Shown here one piece after another: positions 6,992-15,410 of a stretch of 44,182 nt of DNA. This DNA comes from Synergistaceae bacterium (GTDB lineage: Bacteria; Synergistota; Synergistia; Synergistales; Aminobacteriaceae): positions 1 to 44,182 of the forward strand of contig JAISUL010000068.1 of assembly GCA_031272145.1 (NCBI GenBank), given 5' to 3'. The notes under the pieces are model-generated. The model was given only the letters and a program-made list of their open reading frames with translations. It did not search any database and was not told the DNA's origin. Every line of letters begins with the position of its first letter. Position 1 is the stretch's first letter. The position numbers and the translations under genes were made by a program.

Positions 6992-7528
6992 TATTGACGC
7001 CAGGGCTTTTTGCATTCTTCCGAAGGGCTCTACCAGCTCCATCGTCTTGGCGGCATCCACGAGTGTGGCCGCTGTTTGGCGCACCTCGTCCTCACGCGTG
7101 TTCGGGGCGAACTCGGCTCGGAGCGGGGCGCTCACGGCGTCGACCTGGACGGCGTACACCACGCCGCTTTCGCCTGTGCTCTCGACGCTGCCGACCGCGT
7201 CCATCGGGGCTCGGTTCGTCATGGACAGGCACAGCACCTTCCCTCTGGACAGGTTCTTCAGCGGCGCGACCAGGTCGGAGTCGCGGCATATCCAAACGGG
7301 CGGCTTGACCTCCACCGCGCGCACAAGGCTGTCGAGCACGAGCTCCTCGCGCAGGTAGACCTCCATAGCGCTGCCGTAGAGGATTTTCTCCAGCCGCGTC
7401 GGCCTGATCGGGTCGGTGTACCGAAAGTCCAGCGGAATGCCGCGGAAGTCCACCACCAGCGAAGCCCCGCGAAAAAGCCCCTCCGCGCCCTCGACGACTA
7501 TATAGCCCAAACTGTTTGACGCCGCCAA
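6980..7528 (-). CDS. Uncharacterised protein at the end of the flagellar operon
   Basis: A 182-residue protein I cannot assign to a named family. It has a mixed alpha/beta pattern with no signal peptide or membrane helix. The segment GIPLDFRYTDPIRPTRLEKI (about residues 30-49) has the dense Pro/Arg/aromatic character of a conserved core. A later part, SRGKVLCLSMTNR, looks like a buried strand. The TTG start at 7528 follows GGGGGG (7540-7535 on the minus strand). It is the last gene of the operon, behind fapA and a small charged protein, which suggests a role tied to motility or to FapA; this is inferred from position only. Confidence 0.6.
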   Translation of the reverse strand: MAASNSLGYIVVEGAEGLFRGASLVVDFRGIPLDFRYTDPIRPTRLEKILYGSAMEVYLREELVLDSLVRAVEVKPPVWICRDSDLVAPLKNLSRGKVLCLSMTNRAPMDAVGSVESTGESGVVYAVQVDAVSAPLRAEFAPNTREDEVRQTAATLVDAAKTMELVEPFGRMQKALASIGEE

Positions 7529-7575
7529 AAATATCCCCCCTTACTCCGCGCCCCTGCGCCTTACTACTCTCACCC

Positions 7576-7902
7576 CTAGGCGTAGAACTCGACGCCGCCA
7601 GCCTGAGGCAGCTTAGGCGCCTCGGTTTGATCGCCTCCGCCGGCCAGGGGGTGCTTCTGCCCTTCCTTGCTGTTCCGGCGCTGTTTTTCCTCGCCTTTTT
7701 CCTCGCCTTCCTCGCGGCGCTTGATCTTGTTTGCCGCCGCTGCGGCTAATCCGGCCTCCACGCGCTGGGCGCGGCGGATGCTCTCCTCCGCGATGGTCTG
7801 GCCCTGCCCCGTCTGCTGCGCGGCGGCCAGCGCGTCCCTCGAGGTCTGTGCTGTGTGCTCAACGCTTAAGTGCGAAAGCTGAAGATTCACAGGCTGAAGC
7901 AT
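7576..7902 (-). CDS. Small charged protein, function unknown
   Basis: A 108-residue protein. The first half (MLQPVNLQLSHLSVEHTAQT onward) is helical and Gln/Ala-rich. From about residue 58 it becomes a run of Lys, Arg and Glu typical of a disordered or coiled segment, and it ends in a Gly/Pro tail. The ATG at 7902 lies 12 bases after the fapA stop and has its own GGAGG. Small charged proteins of this kind occur in flagellar operons between larger genes, but I cannot name this one. It could be an export-related or adaptor protein; no catalytic motif is visible. Confidence 0.6.
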   Translation of the reverse strand: MLQPVNLQLSHLSVEHTAQTSRDALAAAQQTGQGQTIAEESIRRAQRVEAGLAAAAANKIKRREEGEEKGEEKQRRNSKEGQKHPLAGGGDQTEAPKLPQAGGVEFYA

Positions 7903-7914
7903 GACGTTTCCTCC

Positions 7915-9615
7915 TTAAAAGTCGTAAGACCTCACCTTGACGTCTCCGTCCTCGAAGACGAAAGCGGCGTACTTGAACGGCTCGCGCACCACGTAGTTCA
8001 CGCCTCGGATGTTGATGCTGACGCCGGGGTAGCATACGCCCTTGACCTTCACCACTCCGCTTGCCTTCGCCAGGTCCAGGCGGTCGTCGATGTCGTTCAG
8101 CTCGGCCTTCATGGGTCCCATCGCCGCCTGTATCTTGAACTTCGCCTGAGTCAGCTTGGCCATCAGGATGCGCTTGTCGTCGTCGAGCTTGCCGGCCTCG
8201 TCCAGCTTCTTCAGGTACTCGATGTTGGAGTCGGCCTTGACCAGCTCCGCCCTGTTCTCGGCTATCAGGTTCTGAAGCTCCTTGCGGCGCTCGGCCTGTT
8301 CCGGTGGCAGTCCGACCACGACCTCGGTCTTCGTGCCCATCTCGCTTCCGAGGGTTTGGCACATCACTGCCCTTCCGGCCTGAATCTTGCCGCCAGCGAT
8401 CTGAGACCTTTGGCCGCCGGACACGACGACGTTTTCCTCCGCCATGACGTCGCTGTGCAGTATTGCGTTCTTGACGCTGATGCTGCCGCGGCTTCGGATG
8501 GATGCCTGATCGACAAAGCCCATTTTTATCGAGCCGTTGGCGGTGATGAGCGCCTTACCTGTCCCGCGCACGCCGCCTCTGACTATGATGTTCCCCTTGC
8601 TCTCGACTCTGGCTCCCTCGACCACCTCGTATATCTCCACGTCCCCGCTGGCGATGACCACGAAGCCCTCGCGCACCGAGCCCCTTATCTTGACTGTGCC
8701 TTGGAAGTCGATGTTGCCGACGCCGAAGTCGACGTCTCCGTGCACATCAAGCTCTGGCAGCACGACCAGCTTGTTGTCCTTCTTGGAGAGGCGCCCGTCG
8801 ATGGAGGCGATGAGGGTGAGCCCGTCCTCCGAGAGCTCCAGCCCGCTGCCTATCGGGAAGGGCACGTCCTTGCCCGGCACCGGTGGTATCTCCACGCCTA
8901 TGATGGACTTGCCGCTGGTGCCTGGCGTGGCTGGGGTTTTCACCGCCACCTTGTCGCCTTTGGACACGAGCACGAAGGAGCTCCTCGACCTGTGGTCGAC
9001 GACGTCCGCCTCCTCGTCTACCTCGGGTGGCTTGTCGGGGTCGACGAGAAGCTCGATTTTGGCGTGCTCGCCGTTCACGGGCGGCAGTCCCCTGGCCACG
9101 ACCACGGAGTCCCCCGCCAGCTTCAGCTTGAGCACCTCGTCGATGGCGTCCTCGTCTATGCCGAAGACGACGTTCTTGAAGTCCAGAGCCGCCTTGATGT
9201 CCTTCTTGGTCGGCCATGGCTTCTCGAAAAACGGCGGGTCAATGGCCAGCGTGACGGAGAGGTTGTCCTTGGCAAGCTGGGTCGATATGACCGCGTCCTT
9301 TTCGTTGGCGGCGTTGCGCTCCGCTATCCGCTGCGGCGTGTGGATCCTGTTTCTTACGATCTCCTCGACCGCTTTCTCGTTGTACTTGCGGACGCCGTTG
9401 GCGAACAGAAAGCGCGCAACCGCAGGCAGCGTGATCTCCGCGGCCTGCAGTGTCAGGTACACCCCGCTAGAATCGGCGCTGAGCTTCAGCGGCTGCGTCG
9501 GCTGCTGGTCAGACTGCGTCTGTTCATCAGACTGCTGTCCGCTTACCTGCCAACTTTCACTTTCCTGCTGGGCGCTTGCGGCGCTGTCGGCTGTTTTTAA
9601 CGCTTCCTCAGGCAT
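7915..9615 (-). CDS. fapA: FapA/DUF342 family polymer-like beta-helix protein
   Basis: A 566-residue FapA (DUF342) family member. The N-terminus (1-45) is Gln/Ser-rich and disordered. A FapA_N region follows, then a long run of short beta strands rich in Gly, Val and Asp (about 270-440, for example GDVDFGVGNIDFQGTVKIRG), consistent with a right-handed beta-helix. A coiled coil of about 60 residues (AERRKELQNLIAENRAELV) interrupts it before a final beta segment. DUF342 proteins are often encoded in flagellar or chemotaxis operons; their biochemical role is unsettled. The ATG at 9615 follows AAAGGAGA; an upstream in-frame GTG covers that RBS. It sits directly behind fliA. Confidence 0.85.
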   Translation of the reverse strand: MPEEALKTADSAASAQQESESWQVSGQQSDEQTQSDQQPTQPLKLSADSSGVYLTLQAAEITLPAVARFLFANGVRKYNEKAVEEIVRNRIHTPQRIAERNAANEKDAVISTQLAKDNLSVTLAIDPPFFEKPWPTKKDIKAALDFKNVVFGIDEDAIDEVLKLKLAGDSVVVARGLPPVNGEHAKIELLVDPDKPPEVDEEADVVDHRSRSSFVLVSKGDKVAVKTPATPGTSGKSIIGVEIPPVPGKDVPFPIGSGLELSEDGLTLIASIDGRLSKKDNKLVVLPELDVHGDVDFGVGNIDFQGTVKIRGSVREGFVVIASGDVEIYEVVEGARVESKGNIIVRGGVRGTGKALITANGSIKMGFVDQASIRSRGSISVKNAILHSDVMAEENVVVSGGQRSQIAGGKIQAGRAVMCQTLGSEMGTKTEVVVGLPPEQAERRKELQNLIAENRAELVKADSNIEYLKKLDEAGKLDDDKRILMAKLTQAKFKIQAAMGPMKAELNDIDDRLDLAKASGVVKVKGVCYPGVSINIRGVNYVVREPFKYAAFVFEDGDVKVRSYDF

Positions 9616-9629
9616 GGTCACATCTCCTT

Positions 9630-10388
9630 TCACGTCGCTATCAAGGCTTTGAGAGCGGCTATGGCTTTCCCGTGAATCTGGGAAACCCGCGATTCGGTGA
9701 CATCCAATATCCGCCCAATCTCTTTCAGTGTGAGTCCTTCGTAGTAGTAGAAAGAAATGACCTGCCTCTCCCGTTCGGGCAGTCGGGAAAGGGCGTCCGC
9801 TATGGACGCGATCTCGTCCTGAAGCTCCAGGGCCGTTACGGTGCCGTCGGATTCGTCGGCTATCACGCCGTCCAGTGCGACGTCGCCGTCGCCTAGCGCC
9901 ACGACCTCGTCGAGCGATATGACGCAGTTCCTGCTGACCAGGTCCAGCGCCTCTCTGTACGTCTTGTCGTCGACGCCCATCTCTCGCATGACGTCGTCGT
10001 CCGTTATGCTGCCCTTGTCGCGGAGCACCTTCTCTATGGCTTTGTTCAGCCTTTGCAGCTTCTCACGTCCGGTTCTGGAGACCCAGTCGTATTTGCGCAG
10101 CTCGTCCAGGATGGCGCCCCTTATGCGCGGGACGGCGAAGGTCTGGAACGAGAAGCCCTTCGACATGTCAAACCGCTCCACGGCGTCAATCAGGCCGAAC
10201 ACCCCGAAGCTCAGCAAGTCCTCGTAGTCGAGGCCGGACGGGGCCGAGACTGGCATCCTCCCCAGCACGTACTTGACGAGGGGCAGATATCTGCCGATGA
10301 TCTTCTCCTTGGCCTCCGCGCACGGGTTGTCGGAGTACTCGCGCCAAAGCGCGGCGTCCAGAGCCCGTCCCTCGTCAGAGTCCGTCAT
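9630..10388 (-). CDS. fliA: Flagellar sigma factor (sigma-28 / SigD / WhiG family)
   Basis: This 252-residue sigma factor directs transcription of late flagellar and chemotaxis genes. Region 2 is seen in YLPLVKYVLGRM, GLDYEDLLSFGVFGLIDAVERFD and FQTFAVPRIRGAILDELRKYDW. Region 3 follows, and region 4 with its helix-turn-helix is RERQVISFYYYEGLTLKEIG followed by TESRVSQIH. Length and motifs match SigD/FliA closely. It is preceded by cheD (13-base gap) and followed by fapA. The usual chromosomal partner FlgM is not in the window. Confidence 0.93.
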   Translation of the reverse strand: MTDSDEGRALDAALWREYSDNPCAEAKEKIIGRYLPLVKYVLGRMPVSAPSGLDYEDLLSFGVFGLIDAVERFDMSKGFSFQTFAVPRIRGAILDELRKYDWVSRTGREKLQRLNKAIEKVLRDKGSITDDDVMREMGVDDKTYREALDLVSRNCVISLDEVVALGDGDVALDGVIADESDGTVTALELQDEIASIADALSRLPERERQVISFYYYEGLTLKEIGRILDVTESRVSQIHGKAIAALKALIAT

Positions 10389-10401
10389 TATCCCGCACCG
10401 T

Positions 10402-10914
10402 CTATATCTCGCTCGTGCCTCTGCCGAGCGTCTTGATGGTCAGCATCCATGTGTTAGTGCAGAACTCCACCGTCCTGCCCTTGTTGCCGCCCGTGTCCGA
10501 GGCCAGCAGTGCTATGCCGAAGTGCGATAGCATCCGCGTGGTCTCCTTCACGTTGCGGGCGCCGACCGCCAAAAAGTCGCTTCCGGCCCCGGTGCCGGGC
10601 ATCGCAAACATCTGGGCGCCGCCGGCCAGCTTCGCCTTCATGCGGAGCTTCTCCGCGCCCTTCTGCAGCATCTCGCTCACCAGGGCCGGCACAGCGGTGT
10701 CGGCGAACTTCCCGAGCTTCTCGACCTTCGCCCCGCGGCTCTCCGGCAGCATGATGTGGGCCATCCCCGCGACCTTGGCGACGGTGTCGTAAATGACCAG
10801 CCCTATGCACGAACCGAGCCCAAGGGTTATGAGCGTGGCCGGCGCGTTGGCCACCACGAGGTCCGCCATGCCCACGTGATACACGGTTCCACCCCCACCA
10901 GCGCCGCCGCTCAT
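10402..10914 (-). CDS. cheD: Chemoreceptor glutamine deamidase CheD
   Basis: CheD deamidates glutamines on methyl-accepting chemotaxis proteins and binds CheC, which it stimulates as a CheY-P phosphatase. The 170-residue product shows the catalytic Cys36 in LGLGSCIGLVIYD and His53 in GMAHIMLP, and the conserved block GGNKGRTVEF near the end. The start codon shares one base with the cheC stop (TAATG), so the two partners are translationally coupled. Confidence 0.95.
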   Translation of the reverse strand: MSGGAGGGGTVYHVGMADLVVANAPATLITLGLGSCIGLVIYDTVAKVAGMAHIMLPESRGAKVEKLGKFADTAVPALVSEMLQKGAEKLRMKAKLAGGAQMFAMPGTGAGSDFLAVGARNVKETTRMLSHFGIALLASDTGGNKGRTVEFCTNTWMLTIKTLGRGTSEI

Positions 10915-11561
10915 TAAAGCACCTTCAACTTTCCAAGGAGCAGCTCCAGCGCGTCCGGGTCGGGCAGCATGATTATGTTGCTGGATATGCCCCCGCCTTT
11001 CGCGCCTCCCTTGACGTTGTCCACGCGGAGCTCCGCGTCTATTATCAGCGCCATCTCCCCCATTTGGCCGAACATCGACGCCACCACGTCGAGGATGGAC
11101 GCCAGCATGTCGCGCGCAACGCCCGGAACCGAGTTCTCGTGCTTATGAGTGCCTATCATCATGTTGACCGCGTTGAGGAAGGAGCTGATCATGATGTTCC
11201 CCACCTCAGATATGGCGCTGTCGTAGACCTCCTCGGGCATCGAACTGGGGATCGCCCCCCCAAACTGCTGCCTGAGGAGCAGGTCCACCAGAAGCGCCGC
11301 GTCCTCCTCTTTTTGTATAAAGATCACGCTGCACCCAAACTCGCCTGACGAGCGCATAAAAACCGCCGCGACGATCGCGTCCGGGTTGCCGTAGTACTCC
11401 GAGAGCGAGTACACGGAGACCAGCGCGACCTCGGGGACGGCCATGCGAATCGTGCACGACAGCATGTCGGAAAGGGCTGTGGCCGCGCAGCCCGTCCCTA
11501 TGTTGCCCACCTCTCGTATGGCGTCGAGCTGCAGAGTGTTAAACGAGCCAAGGTCAAGCAT
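10914..11561 (-). CDS. cheC: CheY-P phosphatase CheC
   Basis: CheC removes phosphate from CheY-P and acts with CheD in receptor adaptation. The 215-residue protein has both phosphatase helices with the E-x-x-N signature: REVGNIGTG (E17, N20) and SEVGNIMIS (E119, N122). Two intact centres fit a CheC-type enzyme rather than CheX. It follows cheA after 6 bases and overlaps cheD. With cheB and cheD present but no cheR or cheW here, the rest of the adaptation system must lie elsewhere. Confidence 0.95.
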   Translation of the reverse strand: MLDLGSFNTLQLDAIREVGNIGTGCAATALSDMLSCTIRMAVPEVALVSVYSLSEYYGNPDAIVAAVFMRSSGEFGCSVIFIQKEEDAALLVDLLLRQQFGGAIPSSMPEEVYDSAISEVGNIMISSFLNAVNMMIGTHKHENSVPGVARDMLASILDVVASMFGQMGEMALIIDAELRVDNVKGGAKGGGISSNIIMLPDPDALELLLGKLKVL

Positions 11562-11567
11562 GGCAGG

Positions 11568-13592
11568 TCATTTCATGGAGTACAGAGAGGCCACGTCGAG
11601 TATCAGGGCGACGTTGCCGTCCCCCAGTATCGTGGCGCCCGCTATGCCCTTGATCTTGGAGAGGAAGCGCCCAAGGGACTTGATGACGATCTCCTGCTGG
11701 CCTATCAGCTCGTCCACTATGAAGCCGATCCTGCTCTTGCCTATCTTGACCACCACGACCGGGTACTCCTCCCGTTTGGACTCCTCAACGACTGTGCCGA
11801 GCACGTCGCCGAGGTCGCTCAGGGAGAGCACCTCGCCGCGCAGCAGCGTCGCCGGCGCGCCGTGGACGGTCTTGATGTTCTCCCGCTTGACCAGTATGGT
11901 CTCCTCGACGTTCTCGAGCGATATGGCGTAGGTCTCGTCGCCGACCTTTATCAGAAGCGAAAGCACTATCGCCAAGGTCAAGGGAAGCCTGACGTATATG
12001 CTGGTCCCCTGGCCGACCTTGGACACTATGTCAAGCTGCCCGCCGAGGCCCTCCACCTTGGTCTTCACGGCGTCCATGCCCACGCCTCGCCCGGAGATGT
12101 CGGTTATCTTGTCGGCAAGGCTGAAGCCAGGCAGCATAACTATCTGGATGGCCTCCTCGTCGGACATCGACGCCGCCTCCTCGTCTGAGATGATGCCGCG
12201 CTCCACGGCCTTCTTCTTGACCTTGTCCGGGTCTATGCCCTTGCCGTCGTCCGACACCTCGATGATGACGCCGCTGCCCTCCTGGTAGGCGGATATCTTG
12301 AGCACGCCCTTCTCTGGCTTGCCAGCGGCGCGGCGCACCTCAGGCGTCTCGATGCCGTGGTCCAGGGAGTTGCGGATCAGGTGCACCATCGGGTCGCCTA
12401 TCTCGTCTATGACCGTGCGGTCGAGCTCCGTTTCCTGCCCCTCCAGAACGAGCTCCACGTCCTTGCCGAGGTTCTTCGACATGTCGCGTATGAGCCTAGG
12501 AAAGCGGTCGAACGTGAAGGACACCGGCACCATGCGCAGCTTGGACACGAGCTCCTGAATGTCGCCCGATATGCGCCCCAGCTGGGACAGAGGCTCGTCG
12601 AAGTTCCTCAGCCTAGCCTCCTGCACAAGCCGCTCCACGCGCGCCCGCCCTATCACGAGCTCGCCGACCAGGCTCATCAGCTTGTCCAGACGCCCTATGT
12701 CGACGCGAACCGTCTGGCTGACCTTCTTTGCCGACTCCGTCTTTGTCACAGCGCCACCGGCCGGGGCCACTGCCGCTGGCTGCTTTGGCTGCTGCTGCAC
12801 CGGCGCCGCCTCAGGCTCCGCCTGAACGGCCTGCACCGCTGGCTCCGGCGCCTTGATCTCCGCCACTGTTATCGACGCCACGTCGGTTATCTTGAGGATA
12901 GTGTCCCTGACCTCGTCCGCCGCCTTGTCCGTGCTCATATAGACCAGGAAGTCGAGGTCGAACCGCTCGTTTTCGAGGTCCTCCACGGAAGGGTCTGTCT
13001 TGGCGACCTCGCCGAGCTCCTCGAGCCTGTTCACCACCATGTAGGCTCGGGCGGCCTTCAGCAGGCAGGCGTCGCTGAGCTTCACGGTGATCTCGTAAGG
13101 CGTCATGCCGATCTCTCTTGTGGCCGCCGCCCACGCCACGGTGTCCCTGGACAGCTCGGCCACCGAGGCCGGAGCAGCGGCAGCAGCCGAAGCAGCCGGC
13201 GCAGCCGCGACCACGTTGCGCAGCGCGGAGATGAGCCCCGACACGTCGATGTGCGACTCGTCGCCGCCCGCGCGTATTGCGTCGACCATCGCCTGCATCG
13301 TGTCGAGGGAGTTGAACATAAGGTTCATGTCGGAATCGTCAAGGTGATGAGTACCCTTGCGAGCCGCGTCCAGACGGTCCTCCAGAGCGTGGGTCAGACC
13401 GGCCATCTTCTCGAATCCCATCGTCGCCGACATGCCCTTCAGCGTGTGGGCGGCGCGGAATATCTCGTTTATGGTGTCCATGTCCGTCGTGTCTTTTTCC
13501 AACGCTAGCAGGAGGTCGTCCAACCTTTGAAGGTTGTCCCCGGCCTCGTCCAAAAAGGCGCCGAGATACTGATTCATATCCATGTCACTCAT
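11568..13592 (-). CDS. cheA: Chemotaxis histidine kinase CheA
   Basis: A 674-residue CheA with all five domains. P1 carries phospho-acceptor His49 in FRAAHTLKG. After an Ala-rich linker, P2 (about 155-250, YEITVKLSDACLLKAARAY) is the docking domain for CheY/CheB. A second Pro/Gln/Ala linker leads to the P3 dimerisation helices (RLDKLMSLVGELVIGRARV), the P4 ATPase (HLIRNSLDHGIE, DDGKGID, GRGVGMDAV) and the P5 CheW-like domain at the C-terminus. It phosphorylates CheY and CheB in response to receptor state. The 42-base gap before it holds a run of nine T. No cheW or cheY is in the window. Confidence 0.96.
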   Translation of the reverse strand: MSDMDMNQYLGAFLDEAGDNLQRLDDLLLALEKDTTDMDTINEIFRAAHTLKGMSATMGFEKMAGLTHALEDRLDAARKGTHHLDDSDMNLMFNSLDTMQAMVDAIRAGGDESHIDVSGLISALRNVVAAAPAASAAAAAPASVAELSRDTVAWAAATREIGMTPYEITVKLSDACLLKAARAYMVVNRLEELGEVAKTDPSVEDLENERFDLDFLVYMSTDKAADEVRDTILKITDVASITVAEIKAPEPAVQAVQAEPEAAPVQQQPKQPAAVAPAGGAVTKTESAKKVSQTVRVDIGRLDKLMSLVGELVIGRARVERLVQEARLRNFDEPLSQLGRISGDIQELVSKLRMVPVSFTFDRFPRLIRDMSKNLGKDVELVLEGQETELDRTVIDEIGDPMVHLIRNSLDHGIETPEVRRAAGKPEKGVLKISAYQEGSGVIIEVSDDGKGIDPDKVKKKAVERGIISDEEAASMSDEEAIQIVMLPGFSLADKITDISGRGVGMDAVKTKVEGLGGQLDIVSKVGQGTSIYVRLPLTLAIVLSLLIKVGDETYAISLENVEETILVKRENIKTVHGAPATLLRGEVLSLSDLGDVLGTVVEESKREEYPVVVVKIGKSRIGFIVDELIGQQEIVIKSLGRFLSKIKGIAGATILGDGNVALILDVASLYSMK

Positions 13593-13634
13593 GGCACACC
13601 ATCCCCAAATTTTTTTTTATTGATCCGCGTCCGG

Positions 13635-14681
13635 TCAGGAACGGACTCCCAGCACCCTCAGGAGGGCGTCGGGGATGCTCCAGAGCGGAAGCAAAGCGTC
13701 CGCGGCTCCGGCCTCGACCGTCGCCTTGGACATGCCGTAGACCACGCAGGTTTCCTGCGACTCCGCTATAATATACGCCCCTTTGTCGTGAAGCGCCACG
13801 GCGCCTTCTGCCCCGTCGCGCCCCATGCCAGTCAAGACGACGCCAACCGCGCGACCGCCGAACTCCTCGGCCACGCTGTGAAACATTATATTCGCGGCCG
13901 GCTTGACAGACAATACCGGCGGCGCGTCGGAAAGCCCGCAGCGAAACACGCCCGGCAGGGTACGCCTAACCACCATATGGCTGCCGCCCGGCGCCACCAC
14001 CGCCACCCCAGCCCTGAGCGGAGTCCCCTCCTCGCCCTCGATGACCTTCAGGGCCGACGCCGCGTCGAGGCGCTTGGCGAAGGCCCCCGTGAAGTCCTTC
14101 GACATGTGCTGCGTGATGACTATCGGCACCGGGAAGCGCGCCGGCAGCTTCGACAGGAGCTCCTTGAGCGCGGCTGGGCCTCCCGTGGACGCCGCTATCG
14201 CCACTATCTCGCGGCGCTGCGTCCTCGCAGCCTGTGGCGCCGCAGGCTGCGGCACCTGAGGAACCGCCTGAGGCGCTGGGCTCCCGCCGGCCACCTTCGC
14301 GGTCAGCTCCGCCGCGAACTCACGCCCAAAGGCCGACGCCAGCCCGTCGGACTTCGACCTGTACATGAAGTCAAACACCCCAGGGTGCATGGCCTTGAGT
14401 GCCGCGGCCTCGTCCTTCTTGGGCAGGTCGCACAACGCCACGACCGTGATGGGCATAGCAGGACGAAGCCTGACGAGCTCCTCGAGGGCAGCCGCCCCGT
14501 CCTGCATCTCCATGTCGAACACGACCACCTGCGGCGCCGCGGCATTGACCTTCGCCGCCAAGCCTGCACCGTCCCTGGCCGTCCCCACGACCTCTACGCG
14601 CGGATCCGACGACAGAACGTCGCTCAGCAGCTTCCGCATTACGGCCGAGTCATCCGCTATAAATACCCTGATTTCACTCAT
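13635..14681 (-). CDS. cheB: Protein-glutamate methylesterase CheB with unusual receiver domain
   Basis: CheB removes methyl groups from chemoreceptors. The C-terminal methylesterase domain is intact, with the catalytic triad S165 (AASTGG), H192 (TQHMS) and D289 (GMGRDG). The 348-residue protein begins with a receiver domain that keeps D10-D11 and phospho-acceptor D56, but the switch residues differ from the norm: the Ser/Thr position is A82, the invariant Lys is R108 (FMYRS instead of FVTKP), and the MPxMDG loop is shortened to MQDG. Its control by phosphorylation may therefore be altered. An Ala/Pro/Gln linker joins the two domains. Confidence 0.93.
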   Translation of the reverse strand: MSEIRVFIADDSAVMRKLLSDVLSSDPRVEVVGTARDGAGLAAKVNAAAPQVVVFDMEMQDGAAALEELVRLRPAMPITVVALCDLPKKDEAAALKAMHPGVFDFMYRSKSDGLASAFGREFAAELTAKVAGGSPAPQAVPQVPQPAAPQAARTQRREIVAIAASTGGPAALKELLSKLPARFPVPIVITQHMSKDFTGAFAKRLDAASALKVIEGEEGTPLRAGVAVVAPGGSHMVVRRTLPGVFRCGLSDAPPVLSVKPAANIMFHSVAEEFGGRAVGVVLTGMGRDGAEGAVALHDKGAYIIAESQETCVVYGMSKATVEAGAADALLPLWSIPDALLRVLGVRS

Positions 14682-14714
14682 AAAATCTCCACAAACGAAA
14701 ACGGAACAGAGCTG

Positions 14715-15410
14715 TTACCTGTTCGTAAACTCCTGTTTACGAATGAAATCCGTCATCAGTTTCTCAGTAAACGCCGAGATGCCGCTGTTGAACGCCACGC
14801 CCATCTCGACGGATTTCACGTTTCTCTCAAACATCTTGACCAGCTTGCCCACGAGAAAGAAGCTCGCCTCTCCCACGTAGAGGAGCAGCAGATAGCGGCC
14901 GCCGATTATGCAGTAGCTCCCGACGCTCTTGTTTATGCTGGCGCCTATGCCGCCGAGGCTCATGTCCGTCACGTGAATGGGAAACCACTCGCGCTCCGGG
15001 TAAATAGTGCGAGCATCCGCAGCCGGGCCGTCGTAGTCCAGGTAGAAGCACCTAGCGTCGACGGAGCACGGAACTCGGACGAACATCCTCCTCTGTATCC
15101 TCTCGAGGACGCTCGCGAACCTGACCCACATGAGCGGCACTGTATCGCCCATCGACAGGCGCGACACCATGACCGCCGCCTCGTAGAAGCAGCCCGACCC
15201 CTCTATCCTCATGGTCATGTCCATGCCAGCGTGAACTGGGACGAACCTGCCCTTCTCGGCGAGGCGCGCAACTGCCACCTCGTCGTCCCCGATCGCCTCG
15301 AGCCTGGTGGAGTAGCTCCCGGCGTTGGCGCCCCTGTCCGAGCTCAGAGTGACCTTCGCGCCTACGAGCCCCGAAAGCAGCCTGCGCGTCTGATCAAACG
15401 GCGAACTCAT
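14715..15410 (-). CDS. PilZ-domain flagellar protein (YcgR/YpfA-like c-di-GMP receptor)
   Basis: A 231-residue protein with the two-domain layout of flagellar brake proteins: an N-terminal YcgR-type beta domain (about 1-100) and a C-terminal PilZ domain. Both c-di-GMP-binding motifs are present: RRMFVR (R108 and R112) and DMSLGG (D149, S151, G154). Proteins of this family slow or bias the flagellar motor when c-di-GMP is high. The start overlaps the flhF stop as ATGA. It takes the position where flhG usually follows flhF. Confidence 0.88.
   Translation of the reverse strand: MSSPFDQTRRLLSGLVGAKVTLSSDRGANAGSYSTRLEAIGDDEVAVARLAEKGRFVPVHAGMDMTMRIEGSGCFYEAAVMVSRLSMGDTVPLMWVRFASVLERIQRRMFVRVPCSVDARCFYLDYDGPAADARTIYPEREWFPIHVTDMSLGGIGASINKSVGSYCIIGGRYLLLLYVGEASFFLVGKLVKMFERNVKSVEMGVAFNSGISAFTEKLMTDFIRKQEFTNR

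Noticed and set aside
7870-9600. 576-residue plus-strand frame opposite fapA
   Set aside because: Antisense shadow of fapA; no RBS or recognisable domain.
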